DNA of 64,000 nucleotides, from NCBI GenBank assembly GCA_021202075.1, contig JAJQDT010000121.1:28497-92496 (forward strand). The letters run 5' to 3'. Source of the DNA: Lachnospiraceae bacterium (GTDB lineage Bacteria > Bacillota > Clostridia > Lachnospirales > Lachnospiraceae). Below the pieces are notes generated by a model. It saw nothing but the letters and a program-made list of their open reading frames with translations, did not search any database and was not told where the DNA came from. The position numbers and the translations under genes were made by a program. This document shows positions 51,759 to 62,426 of this stretch, piece by piece (the first letter of the stretch is position 1; each line of letters opens with the position of its first letter).

Positions 51759-53008
51759 GACAGCAGGTAATCTCCGATCGCATCCAGCGCAAGCTCCACC
51801 TGCTCACCGGTCGCCATGTCCTTAATCCTCGCCCGGTTTTCCTGCAGCTCCTGGGAGCCAATAATGACGGTCTTTTTCGCGCCCAGCTTATTCGCGTACT
51901 TCATCTGCGCTTTTACACTCCGGTCCATATAATCTGTCTCGATAATCAGTCCTTTCTGACGAAGGCTGCTCACCAGCTGATAGGCGCGCGCACGCGCCTC
52001 TTTCCCGAGGATACCGACATACAGGCTGACCGGCTCCGCCTGCGGAAACGCCACCCCTTCGTTCTCCATGAAATACAAAATGCGCTCGATGCCCATCCCG
52101 AAGCCAACGGAAGGAATATCCTGTTTTTCCTCAATCTCATGAATCAGGCCATCGTACCGCCCGCCGCCGCAGAGCGTAAATCCATCAGAGTTGACAAACT
52201 CAAATACGGTTTTCGTATAATAATCGAGTCCGCGCACAATCCCGGTATCCACCTCATAGGGAATGGACAGCTCCTCCAGCAGAGACTTCAGCTCCTCAAA
52301 ATGCTCCCTGCACTCCTCATCCAGATAATCAATCGTTCTCGGTGCATCCGCGACAATTTTCCTGCAGGTATCCACCTTGCAGTCGAGCACACGCAGCGGA
52401 TTCTTCGCCATACGCTCCCGACAGGTCGGACAAAGCTCGCTCTCGTATTTTTTCAGATAAGAAAGCAGCGCGTCGTTGTAGGTCTGGCGGCAATTCCGGC
52501 AGCCGATGCTGTTAATGTGAAGCTTTACATCCTTCAGCCCGAATTTCCCCAAAAGCTCCGTCACAAAGGTAATCAGCTCCATCTCCGCAAGCGGACTTGT
52601 CGAGCCGACAATTTCCACGCCGAACTGATGATGCTGGCGCAGTCTTCCCTTCTGCGGCTTTTCATAGCGGAATGCCGGCGTTACGTAAAACAGCTTGGTC
52701 GGGGCCGGCTGCGCATACATGGCATGCTCCAGGTACGCCCGCATCACACCCGCGGTACCCTCCGGCTTCAGCGTAATACTGCGCTCGCCCTTATCCGTAA
52801 ACGTATACATCTCCTTTTGCACAACATCCGTTGTGTCCCCGACGCCGCGCGAAAACAGCTCTGTATGTTCAAAAATCGGTGTAATAATCTCTTCCATATG
52901 GTATGTGCGCGCCGTTTCCCGCGCGAGGCGTTCCACATATGCACGCTTGCGCATTTCCTCCCCATACCAGTCCTGTACGCCTCTCGGTGCCTGTGTAATC
53001 ATTCTCAT
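51755..53008 (-). CDS. hisS: Histidine--tRNA ligase
   Basis: [20 protein letters not shown]...[17 protein letters not shown]...[11 protein letters not shown]. Confidence 0.98.
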   Translation of the reverse strand: MRMITQAPRGVQDWYGEEMRKRAYVERLARETARTYHMEEIITPIFEHTELFSRGVGDTTDVVQKEMYTFTDKGERSITLKPEGTAGVMRAYLEHAMYAQPAPTKLFYVTPAFRYEKPQKGRLRQHHQFGVEIVGSTSPLAEMELITFVTELLGKFGLKDVKLHINSIGCRNCRQTYNDALLSYLKKYESELCPTCRERMAKNPLRVLDCKVDTCRKIVADAPRTIDYLDEECREHFEELKSLLEELSIPYEVDTGIVRGLDYYTKTVFEFVNSDGFTLCGGGRYDGLIHEIEEKQDIPSVGFGMGIERILYFMENEGVAFPQAEPVSLYVGILGKEARARAYQLVSSLRQKGLIIETDYMDRSVKAQMKYANKLGAKKTVIIGSQELQENRARIKDMATGEQVELALDAIGDYLLS

Positions 53009-53240
53009 TCCTCCTGTTCATTCTGCGTTTTTCTCTGCTTCATGAAATTCGTCTGATTTTCCCTCATTTCTGATTTATTGCTTATTTCTGATTTATTCCT
53101 CTGATTCTTTCGATGCTTTCTGATTTTTCTGTATTTCTGATTCTTTCTATACTTTCTGATTATTTCAGATTCAACCTTACTTTTTTCCGTATCCTGTTTA
53201 TAATCAGGGCGAAAAAAGGACGCTGCCACCATCAGCAAGG

Positions 53241-53945
53241 TCATGAATCCAAATTCAGGGGTTCCATTTCTGAGCGATTGTCCCTTGGCTCATATTCATC
53301 AAATAACAGCATCTGCCTGTCGTCCTCAATAATATACCGGGTCAGTTTTTCCTCCAGATCGCTGGTATCCAAAAGCTCCTTCAGGTCCGGCTGATGGACG
53401 ACACGCATAAATGCAAGAAATACCTCCACATCGTAATTTTTGCACTCCTCAATCATCAGCTCAACCGCGGTATTCACGTCAAATGCCCTGCGATACGTGC
53501 GATCGGAGGTCAGAGCCGCAAATACATCGCAGACGCGAAGAACTCTCGCGCCCACCGGAATATCCTCCTGTGTCAGATTCATCGGATAGCCGCTGCCGTC
53601 ACAATTCTCGTGATGATATTTTACCATATCCACAATTTTCTGAGAATATCCTTTTTCCTTAAGAATCGCCGCGCCAAGCAGCGAGTGGCGGCGGACATAT
53701 TTCATTTCTTCAATCACCAGTGTCTCGTTCTCGTGTCCGCGCACATATTTTGCCAGCTCCAGCTTGCCAATATCATGCATAAATCCGGCAACTGCAAGGT
53801 CGTGACAGTCTTCCGGAGAAAACCGCATTTCCTCCCCTACACGAAAAGCCAGATTGCTGACCGTACTGGCATGCGTAATTTCTTTCACTACACTCGGACG
53901 GATAATCGCATATTCCTTTTGATAAATATGCGTGCCTTCACTCAT
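53241..53945 (-). CDS. HD/HD-GYP-type phosphohydrolase
   Basis: DLAVAGFMHDIGKLELAKYV...RRHSLLGAAILKEKGYSQKIVDMVKYHHENCDGSGYPMNL; overlaps hemZ stop by 4 nt. Confidence 0.9.
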   Translation of the reverse strand: MSEGTHIYQKEYAIIRPSVVKEITHASTVSNLAFRVGEEMRFSPEDCHDLAVAGFMHDIGKLELAKYVRGHENETLVIEEMKYVRRHSLLGAAILKEKGYSQKIVDMVKYHHENCDGSGYPMNLTQEDIPVGARVLRVCDVFAALTSDRTYRRAFDVNTAVELMIEECKNYDVEVFLAFMRVVHQPDLKELLDTSDLEEKLTRYIIEDDRQMLLFDEYEPRDNRSEMEPLNLDS

Positions 53946-55762
53946 AAAGCCCCGCCTTCTTTCCAGCACAGAGCGGATTGCTTTCTCTCGATCATCTCGT
54001 CAATGCGCTCCATGTAATTTTTGATATCCTTTACATTCTCAATTCGATCAATCCGGGTTCCATCCCAGTTCGGAGCGCTCTTTCCGGAACCGGTCTGCGG
54101 CGACGTCATCCCGCTTTGCATGTCGGCGGGCGAATCCGTCTGTGTCACCGCCGTCCCGCCTCGCATAGCGGCGGACGAAACGGTCTGCGGAAGCACCAGC
54201 TTCGTAGAGGCTCCTGCGCCAAGCGCAATAATGGACTGCACTTCTTCCATAATCAGGATGTTATAGAGCCCTTCACGTCCATCGCGGGCATAGCCGACAT
54301 TCTCGAAATTGCCGGCCATATTTTTCTGCCGGTACAGATAATACGGATGCATACCGGCCGCACGTGTGTATCTCGCGGTCATATCCATGATTGCGCTGCT
54401 GTTCTCGAAACTCAGCTCCTGATGCTCTTCCTGAAACAGGCGAAGACGCGCGGCCCGTTTCACAGCCAGAGAATGCACCGTGATGCTGTCCGGATCCAGT
54501 CTGGAGAGCACCTGCATCGTATGCTCCACCTCAGCCGCCCCCTCGCCCGGGAGCCCGACGATCAGATCCATGTTAATGTTGTCAAACCCCATTTTCCGGG
54601 CCAAAGAAAAAGCCTCCGCCGTCTGTTCCGTCGTATGCTTTCTTCCGATAAAGTCGAGCGTCTTCTGGTTCATCGTCTGCGGATTAATAGAAATCCTCGT
54701 CACCTGATGCGCTTTCAGTACCTGCAGCTTCTCTTCCGTAATAGAATCCGGACGCCCCGCCTCCACGGTAAACTCATATGCGCCCTTCAAATCAAAATGC
54801 TCCTCCAGTGTACGCAGCAGCCGGTTAAACTGCTCCGGCTCCAGTGTGGTCGGCGTGCCGCCTCCAATGTAAACCGTATCCGGATGATTGTGAGGCAGCA
54901 TAGCTGCCACGCGCTCAATTTCATATATCAGGGTATCCAGATAAGCATCCACCTGATCTTTCCAAAGCGCAATCGGGCTGGAGCTGAACGAGCAATACAG
55001 ACAGATACTCGGGCAGAACGGAATCCCGATATACAGGCTGTAACCCCTGTCAAAGGCGCCTCTTCCGGGACCGCTCTCTCCTTTTTTCTCATTTCCGGCG
55101 GTATTGCTCTGATGCAGCTTGCTAAGCAGGCTGCGCTCCCGGTTCGCAATCTCAATAGCCAGCGCAATTTTATCGTCGCCCGTATAATACGTATCCCGCA
55201 TATATCCGGCAATTTCATGGTTGCTCCAGCCGCAGTTCAGAAGTGCCATCGGTATTTTCGTCGGACGGATGCCGGTCAGATTCCCCCAGGGGAGCGTCTT
55301 TCCTGAATATTCAGATAAAATCTGATATAGAAGACGCTTCAACTCATTTTTCGTCGCTCTGCGGAATGCAGCCTCATCACAATCCGGCAAAATCTTCGAA
55401 TGAACCGGTCCGGCAAAAGGCACATCCCGTTCTTTCGATGACAATCCGACCGGCCCGATATCGCCTCTTTTGTAAAGTTTTTCACCTGATTCCTTACGCA
55501 GACAAATATCGATCTCCGCCGCCGGGCACGCCTCTGAGATAAAAATCTCAAGTAAAAATAAAATCCTGCCCTGCAGGACTTCTGTATCCGTGTTTTCTCC
55601 GGAACCGACCGAAATCTCCCGGCATTTGGCCGGTTCTGCCGCATTTCCGTCCCTTCCGGGCCAGTCACAGTCTACCTGCACGGTTTCGCCCGGATAAAAC
55701 GCGCGAACCAGAGAATGAACATCATACCGAAAGCTTTGTCTGTTTAATCTCACTTTAATCAT
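53942..55762 (-). CDS. hemZ: Coproporphyrinogen dehydrogenase HemZ (radical SAM), with internal repeat insertion
   Basis: SLYIGIPFCPSICLYCSFSSSPI radical SAM CxxxCxxC; LPHNHPDTVYIGGGTPTTLEPEQFNRLL. Confidence 0.93.
   Translation of the reverse strand: MIKVRLNRQSFRYDVHSLVRAFYPGETVQVDCDWPGRDGNAAEPAKCREISVGSGENTDTEVLQGRILFLLEIFISEACPAAEIDICLRKESGEKLYKRGDIGPVGLSSKERDVPFAGPVHSKILPDCDEAAFRRATKNELKRLLYQILSEYSGKTLPWGNLTGIRPTKIPMALLNCGWSNHEIAGYMRDTYYTGDDKIALAIEIANRERSLLSKLHQSNTAGNEKKGESGPGRGAFDRGYSLYIGIPFCPSICLYCSFSSSPIALWKDQVDAYLDTLIYEIERVAAMLPHNHPDTVYIGGGTPTTLEPEQFNRLLRTLEEHFDLKGAYEFTVEAGRPDSITEEKLQVLKAHQVTRISINPQTMNQKTLDFIGRKHTTEQTAEAFSLARKMGFDNINMDLIVGLPGEGAAEVEHTMQVLSRLDPDSITVHSLAVKRAARLRLFQEEHQELSFENSSAIMDMTARYTRAAGMHPYYLYRQKNMAGNFENVGYARDGREGLYNILIMEEVQSIIALGAGASTKLVLPQTVSSAAMRGGTAVTQTDSPADMQSGMTSPQTGSGKSAPNWDGTRIDRIENVKDIKNYMERIDEMIERKQSALCWKEGGAL
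54091..54187 (-). repeat. 45-bp in-frame tandem repeat inside hemZ (two units plus partial)
   Basis: cggtctg...cgcatgtcggcgggcgaa boundaries at 54091, 54136 and 54181; protein PQTVSSAAMRGGTAV / TQTDSPADMQSGMTS / PQTGSGKSAP. Confidence 0.75.
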
Positions 55763-55868
55763 ACTTATTTCCCGGAAACATCATTTTCTGCCATCCCATG
55801 GCATTCTGCAAACGGATCCGTCAGCTGCTTCTTTGACACCTGCGGATTTTATTTTTATCTTTATGTTT

Positions 55869-56504
55869 TTAATAAGGATTGTAAAGCTTCTCATAATGAA
55901 TCGTAGTCGCCGTGTCATGCCCGGGGAATACATCGGTCTCCTCCGGCAGCGAAAACAGTGTCTCATGGAGCGACCGATGCAGCGCACTCATGCTCCCGGT
56001 CGGGAAATCCGTCCGCCCCACACTGCAGTGGAAAAGAGTATCGCCGGAGAACAGGACATCCTCATCCGGAAGATAGTAGCAGGCGCTCCCAACCGTGTGG
56101 CCGGGCGTATGCAAAACGGTAATTGCAAAACCGGCCAGTGTGATTGTCTCCTTATTCTTAAAAAAGCGGTCAGCCCGAAGGGTGTATCCGGCGCCGTTCC
56201 AGCCAGTCAGATTCTTTTGCGCATCCTCAAGGACCTCCCGTTCCTCTTCCAGTGCGCAGACCGGAATCCGGTAACGCTCCTTAAGCTCCGCCGCCGCCCC
56301 GATATGGTCAAAATGCCCGTGTGTCAGCAAAATTGCCGTCGGCTTCCCGCCAAGTCCGGAAATTTTCCGCGCAATGTGATCCGCATTATCCGCAGGATCG
56401 ATAATCAGAAGCTCTCCCGTCCCGCGGTTTTTTGCCAGATAGCAGTTTGTTGATACCATGCCCAGCACCATGGTTTCCAGCTGAAGATTCTTCAATGACC
56501 TCAC
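55869..56504 (-). CDS. MBL-fold metallo-hydrolase (glyoxalase II-like)
   Basis: ILLTHGHFDHIGAAAELK...HTPGHTVGSACYYLPDEDVLFSGDTLF. Confidence 0.95.
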   Translation of the reverse strand: MRSLKNLQLETMVLGMVSTNCYLAKNRGTGELLIIDPADNADHIARKISGLGGKPTAILLTHGHFDHIGAAAELKERYRIPVCALEEEREVLEDAQKNLTGWNGAGYTLRADRFFKNKETITLAGFAITVLHTPGHTVGSACYYLPDEDVLFSGDTLFHCSVGRTDFPTGSMSALHRSLHETLFSLPEETDVFPGHDTATTIHYEKLYNPY

Positions 56505-58873
56505 CCCGTTGTTCTCTCAATATCGACCACGCTGTCAACCTGACGAAGCCGCTCAATCAGATAGCTCAGCGTTTCCTTGTCCGGAACCTCAAACGACATG
56601 GCAATTGTGGCGATCCCCTGCTTGCTCGTGCGGGAATTCACAGATGTCACATCAATTTTCCGCTCGGTAAATATTTTGGTAATATCTACCAGCAGACCCG
56701 TCCGGTTGTTACAGTAAATCATGATCTCGGCCAGATACAGGCCATGATCGCCCGCGGCAGCATCCTTCTGCCATTCCGCGTCAATCAGCCGCACCCGCTC
56801 GCTCTCCGGCAGGTTTACGATATTGATGCAGTCGGTGCGGTGAACCGTCACCCCTCTGCCCCGTGTGACAAAGCCAACAATCTCATCGCCCGGAATCGGG
56901 CTGCAGCATTTCGCAAAACGGACGCTGACATCATTAATGCCCTGCACGGTAATGCCGCCCTTTGACTTCCTGACGCGGACCGGCGCGGCCTCTTTCGCGC
57001 TCTGCACCGCCTCAATGATCTGCTCATCCGTAATCTCTTTCCGGTGATCCAGGTCATAGCCCTCAAGAAGCTTATTGACAATCTGGCCTTCCTTCAGTCC
57101 GCCGTGTCCGAGTGCCGCCATCACGGAATCCCAGTCACGGAACCCATACTTGGTCATGACGCGATCCATATACGAGGTCTTCATCAGATCCGACTGAACA
57201 ATTGACTTTGAACGGCAGTACGCGGCAAGCATTTCTTTGCCTTTCAGGATATTGTCTTCCTTCAGCTCCTGGCGGAACCACTGATTGATCTTGTTCCTCG
57301 CCTGCGAGCTTTTGACCAGCTTCAGCCAGTCACGGCTCGGCCCGCGGGAATTCTGAGAGGTAATGATCTCAATCCGGTCGCCATTCTGAATGACATAATC
57401 AATCGTCACCAGCTTGCCATTGACTCTTGCCCCGATCATCCGGTTCCCGACCGCACTGTGAATGCTGTACGCAAAATCAATCGGCGTGGAACCGTTCGGC
57501 AGGTTCTTCACATCTCCCGCCGGTGTAAAGCAATAGACACTCTCTGCGAACAGGTCAAAATCACTTTTTAACAGGCTCATGAATTCGCGGTTGTCCGACA
57601 TCTGCCAGTCCAGCACCTGCCGCAGCCAGCTTAGCTTTGCCTCCTCGCTGCTCGTATCGCTTTTCCTGCCATCTGCCGCTTCCTTGTATTTCCAGTGCGC
57701 CGCGATACCATACTCTGCAGTCCGATGCATCTCAAAGGTGCGGATCTGAATCTCGAACGGGGTACCGCTCGGTCCGATCAGCGTCGTGTGCAGCGACTGG
57801 TACATATTCTGCTTCGGCATTGCGATATAATCTTTAAAACGGCCCGGAATCGGCTTATACATTTCATGAATGACGCCAAGCGCCGCGTAGCAGTCTTTTA
57901 TCGTGTCTACGATAATCCGGACAGCAAACAGATCATAAATCTGATCCAGCGTCTTCTGCTGGTTTACCATTTTCTTATAAATACTGAAAAAATGCTTGAT
58001 CCGCCCGTCAATCTGCGCCTTGATGCCAGCCTTCTCGATATGCTCGCGCACCTCGGCTACAATGCCATCCACAAATGCCTGACGGGCGTCCTTCTTCAGA
58101 GAGATTTTATCCACCAGATCATAGTAAATCTCCGGCTCCAGATACTTCAGAGAGAGATCATCCAGTTCGACTTTTATCTTTGAAATACCCAGCCGATGGG
58201 CAATCGGTGCATAGATATCCATTGTCTCACGGGCTTTTTTCTTCTGTGTCTCCGGCGACCAATACTGCGCAGTGCGCATATTGTGAAGACGGTCGGCCAG
58301 CTTCACCAGAATGACACGAATATCCTTCGCCATGGCAAGAAACATCTTCCGGAGATTTTCTGCCTGCACATCCAGCTTATCCGCCGGATAGCTCAGCTTG
58401 CCCAGCTTTGTTACCCCATCGACCAGAAGCTCGACCTCCACGCCGAACTGCTCCCGCAGATCCTCCGACGTCATAACCGTATCTTCAACCACATCATGCA
58501 GAAGCCCGGCTACAATCGTCTCTTTGTCCAGCTCCAGGTCTGCAAGAATGATCGCAACGCACAGAGGGTGGATAATATACGGCTCACCGGACCGACGTTT
58601 CTGGTCTTTGTGTGCCTCAAACGCGACATGGTATGCCTTTTCAATCATTGAGATATCATCAGAAGGATGATACTTCCGAACGCTGGTGATCAATTCCTGA
58701 TAAAGAACCTCCGGATCCGTAAAATCCTCCATCTTCTTTACACTTGCGTCGGCTTTTTTAATTTCTTCGATTTCCTGAGTCTCAATATTCTCTATGTCCG
58801 TCCCCACTGCATACGCCACACTGGTTTTATTTTCTTCCCTTATATCTGAATTTACATATTGCTCTTCCACCAT
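56501..58873 (-). CDS. RelA/SpoT bifunctional (p)ppGpp synthetase/hydrolase
   Basis: HD domain GLLHDVVEDT, synthetase FKDYIAMPKQNMYQSLHTTLIGPSG, TGS and ACT domains. Confidence 0.98.
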   Translation of the reverse strand: MVEEQYVNSDIREENKTSVAYAVGTDIENIETQEIEEIKKADASVKKMEDFTDPEVLYQELITSVRKYHPSDDISMIEKAYHVAFEAHKDQKRRSGEPYIIHPLCVAIILADLELDKETIVAGLLHDVVEDTVMTSEDLREQFGVEVELLVDGVTKLGKLSYPADKLDVQAENLRKMFLAMAKDIRVILVKLADRLHNMRTAQYWSPETQKKKARETMDIYAPIAHRLGISKIKVELDDLSLKYLEPEIYYDLVDKISLKKDARQAFVDGIVAEVREHIEKAGIKAQIDGRIKHFFSIYKKMVNQQKTLDQIYDLFAVRIIVDTIKDCYAALGVIHEMYKPIPGRFKDYIAMPKQNMYQSLHTTLIGPSGTPFEIQIRTFEMHRTAEYGIAAHWKYKEAADGRKSDTSSEEAKLSWLRQVLDWQMSDNREFMSLLKSDFDLFAESVYCFTPAGDVKNLPNGSTPIDFAYSIHSAVGNRMIGARVNGKLVTIDYVIQNGDRIEIITSQNSRGPSRDWLKLVKSSQARNKINQWFRQELKEDNILKGKEMLAAYCRSKSIVQSDLMKTSYMDRVMTKYGFRDWDSVMAALGHGGLKEGQIVNKLLEGYDLDHRKEITDEQIIEAVQSAKEAAPVRVRKSKGGITVQGINDVSVRFAKCCSPIPGDEIVGFVTRGRGVTVHRTDCINIVNLPESERVRLIDAEWQKDAAAGDHGLYLAEIMIYCNNRTGLLVDITKIFTERKIDVTSVNSRTSKQGIATIAMSFEVPDKETLSYLIERLRQVDSVVDIERTTG

Positions 58874-59163
58874 CCGGTCTCACCACCTTTTGTCGCATCG
58901 CCGCGCTTTTCATTCAGCTATCTGCCCAGGTATCGCATTCGCTCATCATTTATTTTACAGACACCAGGACCTCGTCTCCAAATTGTCTCGGCTTTATACT
59001 TGCCTGAATTTCCATCTGCTTCATTGTCATCCGCCGACGCAGCCACCGAAAATAAGGATGACCTGCCGTGAGCAGATTCCTGTTCCGTAACTGTTCCGTG
59101 CCTTCACAGCTCCCTTGTTCCATCATCAGCCTTATGTTTACACAAGATTGAACCTCTGCTTAC

Positions 59164-59688
59164 TTACTTCCCTTCATAGCAGATCACAGATTCCACATCA
59201 TAGCCTGCCAGCCTCTCGCGTCCTTTCAGACCGGCCAGCTCCATAAGGAAAACCACCCTGACCACTTCACCGCCCAGCTCTTCGATCAGTGAAATCGCTG
59301 CTTCAATCGTTCCGCCGGTCGCAATCAGGTCATCAATCACAACCACACGCTGTCCCGGCTGAATGGAATCTTTATGCATTTCAATGGTCGCGGTGCCATA
59401 TTCCAGCGCATATTCTTTGGAAACAGTCTCGCAGGGAAGCTTGCCTTTTTTCCGAACCGGAACAAACGGCTTATGCAGGTTATACGCAACCGGAACGCCG
59501 AAAATAAATCCTCTTGACTCCGTACCGGCAATGACATCAAACTCCAGTCCGGAAAGCTTCTCCTGAATCAGATCAATCGAGAGACGGAGCCCGTCCGCGT
59601 CCTGCAGGATGCTCGTCACATCACGGAAAATAATGCCCTCCTCCGGAAAATCCGGGATGCTTCTTACATAGTCTTCAATCTTTTTCAT
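59164..59688 (-). CDS. apt: Adenine phosphoribosyltransferase
   Basis: VRSIPDFPEEGIIFRDVTSILQD...RVVVIDDLIATGGTI. Confidence 0.98.
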   Translation of the reverse strand: MKKIEDYVRSIPDFPEEGIIFRDVTSILQDADGLRLSIDLIQEKLSGLEFDVIAGTESRGFIFGVPVAYNLHKPFVPVRKKGKLPCETVSKEYALEYGTATIEMHKDSIQPGQRVVVIDDLIATGGTIEAAISLIEELGGEVVRVVFLMELAGLKGRERLAGYDVESVICYEGK

Positions 59689-59775
59689 TTTCTATTTCCC
59701 CTTGTCCTTCGGTATTTACGAAAACCTTTTCGTAACGGTATTTTAGCAGTATACCATTTTTCCCCATATTTCGCA

Positions 59776-59942
59776 ACTGTGGCTTTCTTCATTTTTTCGA
59801 CATACCGTGATTTTTCTCACTTTTCCGGCATACTGTGGTCTTTCTCACTTTTCCGGCATACTGTGGTCTTTCTCACTTTTCTGGCATACTGTAGCTTTCT
59901 CACTTTTCCGGCATACTGTGGCTTTCTTCATTTTTTCGGCAC
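59776..59942. repeat. Six tandem 27-28-bp repeats (ACTGTGGTCTTTCTCACTTTTCCGGCAT)
   Basis: units at 59776, 59804, 59832, 59860, 59888 and 59915, no spacers. Confidence 0.92.
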
Positions 59943-60035
59943 GCCCTTTGGAGCCGTACAATTTTATATGAAAAACATACCGCCGCCGACAATTGCCGGC
60001 AGCGGTATATCCTCATTTTCCCATCAGGAAGCAGA

Positions 60036-61739
60036 TTATTTCTTTTTCGCCTGTGCCGCAAAGGTCTGCACGCCCTGAACGACCAGGATGACCGCCAGAA
60101 CCGCCATAGCCGCAGCAAAGATAAACTGGAACCAGTCTCCCCAGACAGCTGTGCCGCCGCCGATGACGGTGATCTTTTTCTGTACCGTCATTACCAGGTA
60201 AGTCAGCGTCGCCGCAAGCATGAAAATCATCGGGACGAAGAACATCTTATTGTTCTTTCCTGCATCGCCAAGCCATGCCGCGATCGCCATCAGCGCGATA
60301 CCCGCGAGCAGCTGGTTCGCAGCTCCGAACAGCGACCATATCTGGGAAAGGCTCAGACCGCCGAGGATACAGCCAATCACTACCATAAATACCGTGCCGA
60401 ACAGCGGATGCGCAAGCAGACGGCGCACACCGGTCACATCCTTGTAAGAAGCCTCATCCTCTTTCAGGAACAGCTCGGAGAACATGAACCGGCTCAGACG
60501 GGTACCGGTGTCCAGAGAAGTCAGGGCAAATACGGAAACCGCCAGCGTCAGAAGCGCTTTGATGACACTGTTAACACCTGTACCATCCGTGCCAAACATC
60601 AGGGCGATACCGGAAGCAAACGCAACTGCAGGCGAACCAAATCCGCCGCTTGTATAAGTCTCGTAAACCATACCAACCGCAATCAGGGAGATAATACCGA
60701 GTGCGGATTCAATCAGCATGGAACCATAGCCAATCGGCTTCGCATCCGCCTCATTCGACAGCTGCTTGGACGTCGTACCAGTCGCAATCAGGCTGTGGAA
60801 TCCGGAACAGGCGCCGCAGGCAACCGTGATAAACAGTACCGGGAACATCGTGCCAAGGCTGTTGCTCCATCCGGTAAACGCCGGCATATCAAACGTAGCG
60901 GCGCCGCCGCCAAACGCGGAAAAGACGATACCAATAAGTGCCACCGCCATCATCGCATAAAGAAGGAAGCTGGACAGATAGTCGCGCGGCTGCAGCAGGA
61001 TCCATACCGGAACCAGAGAAGCGATCGTAATATAAGCGCCGATAAACACGATCCACGCGATGCGGCTCATAGCAAAACCGACATTCAGGCCAAATGCAAC
61101 CATCAGGCAGATACATACAATGCCGATGATCGTAGCCGGAGTGGTCTTCAGCCCTGCGCGGTTCGTCAGAAAGCCATAGATGATTGCCAGAACAATAAAC
61201 AGCAGAGAGATCATAGCTGTCGTCTGATTACCGGTCGGGTTTGTCACAAATCCAACGCCCTCTCCAGCGGCCGTGTAGAAGGTACCGGCTACAACGTTCA
61301 CGAAGGACGCGATAACCAGGAGCAGAACCAGAAGTGCAAAAATAGTGAACAGCCTCTGTGCTCTCTTACCCATGGAATCCTTGATGATCTCGCCGACGGA
61401 TTTGCCGTCATGGCGAATCGATGCGAACAGAGAACCAAAGTCCTGCACGCCTCCAAAGAAAATACCGCCAATGATACACCACAGAAATACCGGCACCCAC
61501 CCAAATACGGATGCCTGAATCGGTCCGTTAATCGGGCCTGCACCAGCGATGGACGAATAGTGATGTCCCATCAGAACCTGCGGCTTTGCCGCACAGTAAT
61601 CGACGCCATCCTCAAGCGTATAGGCCGGTGTCTTTCTCTTCGGGTCAATGCCCCACTGCTTTGCAAGCCATGAGCCATAGTAGATGTAGCCTAAGACAAG
61701 CAGAACGATGGCTACGAGAATAATTAATAATGCTGTCAT
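60036..61739 (-). CDS. cstA: Carbon starvation protein CstA family peptide/pyruvate transporter
   Basis: YCAAKPQVLMGHHYSSIAGAGPINGPIQASVFGWVPVFLWCIIGGIFFGGVQDF. Confidence 0.95.
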   Translation of the reverse strand: MTALLIILVAIVLLVLGYIYYGSWLAKQWGIDPKRKTPAYTLEDGVDYCAAKPQVLMGHHYSSIAGAGPINGPIQASVFGWVPVFLWCIIGGIFFGGVQDFGSLFASIRHDGKSVGEIIKDSMGKRAQRLFTIFALLVLLLVIASFVNVVAGTFYTAAGEGVGFVTNPTGNQTTAMISLLFIVLAIIYGFLTNRAGLKTTPATIIGIVCICLMVAFGLNVGFAMSRIAWIVFIGAYITIASLVPVWILLQPRDYLSSFLLYAMMAVALIGIVFSAFGGGAATFDMPAFTGWSNSLGTMFPVLFITVACGACSGFHSLIATGTTSKQLSNEADAKPIGYGSMLIESALGIISLIAVGMVYETYTSGGFGSPAVAFASGIALMFGTDGTGVNSVIKALLTLAVSVFALTSLDTGTRLSRFMFSELFLKEDEASYKDVTGVRRLLAHPLFGTVFMVVIGCILGGLSLSQIWSLFGAANQLLAGIALMAIAAWLGDAGKNNKMFFVPMIFMLAATLTYLVMTVQKKITVIGGGTAVWGDWFQFIFAAAMAVLAVILVVQGVQTFAAQAKKK

Positions 61740-61934
61740 TTGTTCCTCTTTGCTACTAATAACACAGATATCCGGCAGAAAACAGAACACGGAACCAGAG
61801 CCTGCATTCCATGCATGCAATCAGCATTCTATCCATTCTCCGATATCGATATAGTAGCATCTCCTTTCTTATAATTGGTTTTACCCCTGTGTTGGTTTTA
61901 CCCTTGTGGGGTACTTACAAACGGCTGACGTCGT

Positions 61935-62426
61935 TTATAATATATCGCTAACGAGCTTCTTCAGATCTCTGCCCTGGCGGTTACAGACAATCCGACCTGA
62001 AGAAGTCTCAACAGCAATCAAACGATACTGGCTCCATCCCTGAAGGGAAAAACGATAGCTTTTGTAATGTCGGAGCCCCGGAATCAATGCTGCCGCATCT
62101 TCTGAAATCTGTTCAGCAAGTATGATAAGCGTCACATCACTGTTCCGATGGTCTTTATGCGGATTCACGTGAGAGAGACCTGTGTTCCACGCTTCTTCGT
62201 CTAATTGAAGGAGCAGCTCTTTGTCCAAAAGCTCCCGCACGGCAAAGTAAACGTATTCGTGTGACTCCGCCTCGGATATCGTCGCACTGCGAACCAGAAA
62301 AAACTGCTCATCATGAGAATGAAACACTGCTTCCGCGTCAAACGGCGGCGTCACACGCTCTCTCTTCACATCATAATACGTCTCAAATCGACTGATCAGT
62401 TTTTCAAACGGTTCCGTAAGATTCAT
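61935..62426 (-). CDS. Conserved hypothetical protein
   Basis: 163-aa coherent ORF translationally coupled (ATGA overlap) to upstream ORF. Confidence 0.6.
   Translation of the reverse strand: MNLTEPFEKLISRFETYYDVKRERVTPPFDAEAVFHSHDEQFFLVRSATISEAESHEYVYFAVRELLDKELLLQLDEEAWNTGLSHVNPHKDHRNSDVTLIILAEQISEDAAALIPGLRHYKSYRFSLQGWSQYRLIAVETSSGRIVCNRQGRDLKKLVSDIL

Noticed and set aside
53005-53244. 79-aa Lys/Arg/Asn-rich ORF upstream of hisS
   Set aside because: Product of the TTTCTGATT-like repeats; no RBS evidence or recognisable fold
53978-55306. 442-aa plus-strand ORF opposite hemZ
   Set aside because: Shadow ORF antisense to hemZ, no recognisable domain
59776-59942. CRISPR array candidate (28-bp repeats)
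   Set aside because: Repeats are directly contiguous with no unique spacers and no cas genes nearby; it is a plain tandem repeat
59779-60078. 99-aa ORF across the 28-bp tandem repeats
   Set aside because: Repeat-derived reading frame (..FSHFSGILWSFSLFRHTVVFLTF..), not protein-like
60408-61673. 421-aa plus-strand ORF opposite cstA
   Set aside because: Shadow ORF antisense to cstA, low-quality composition
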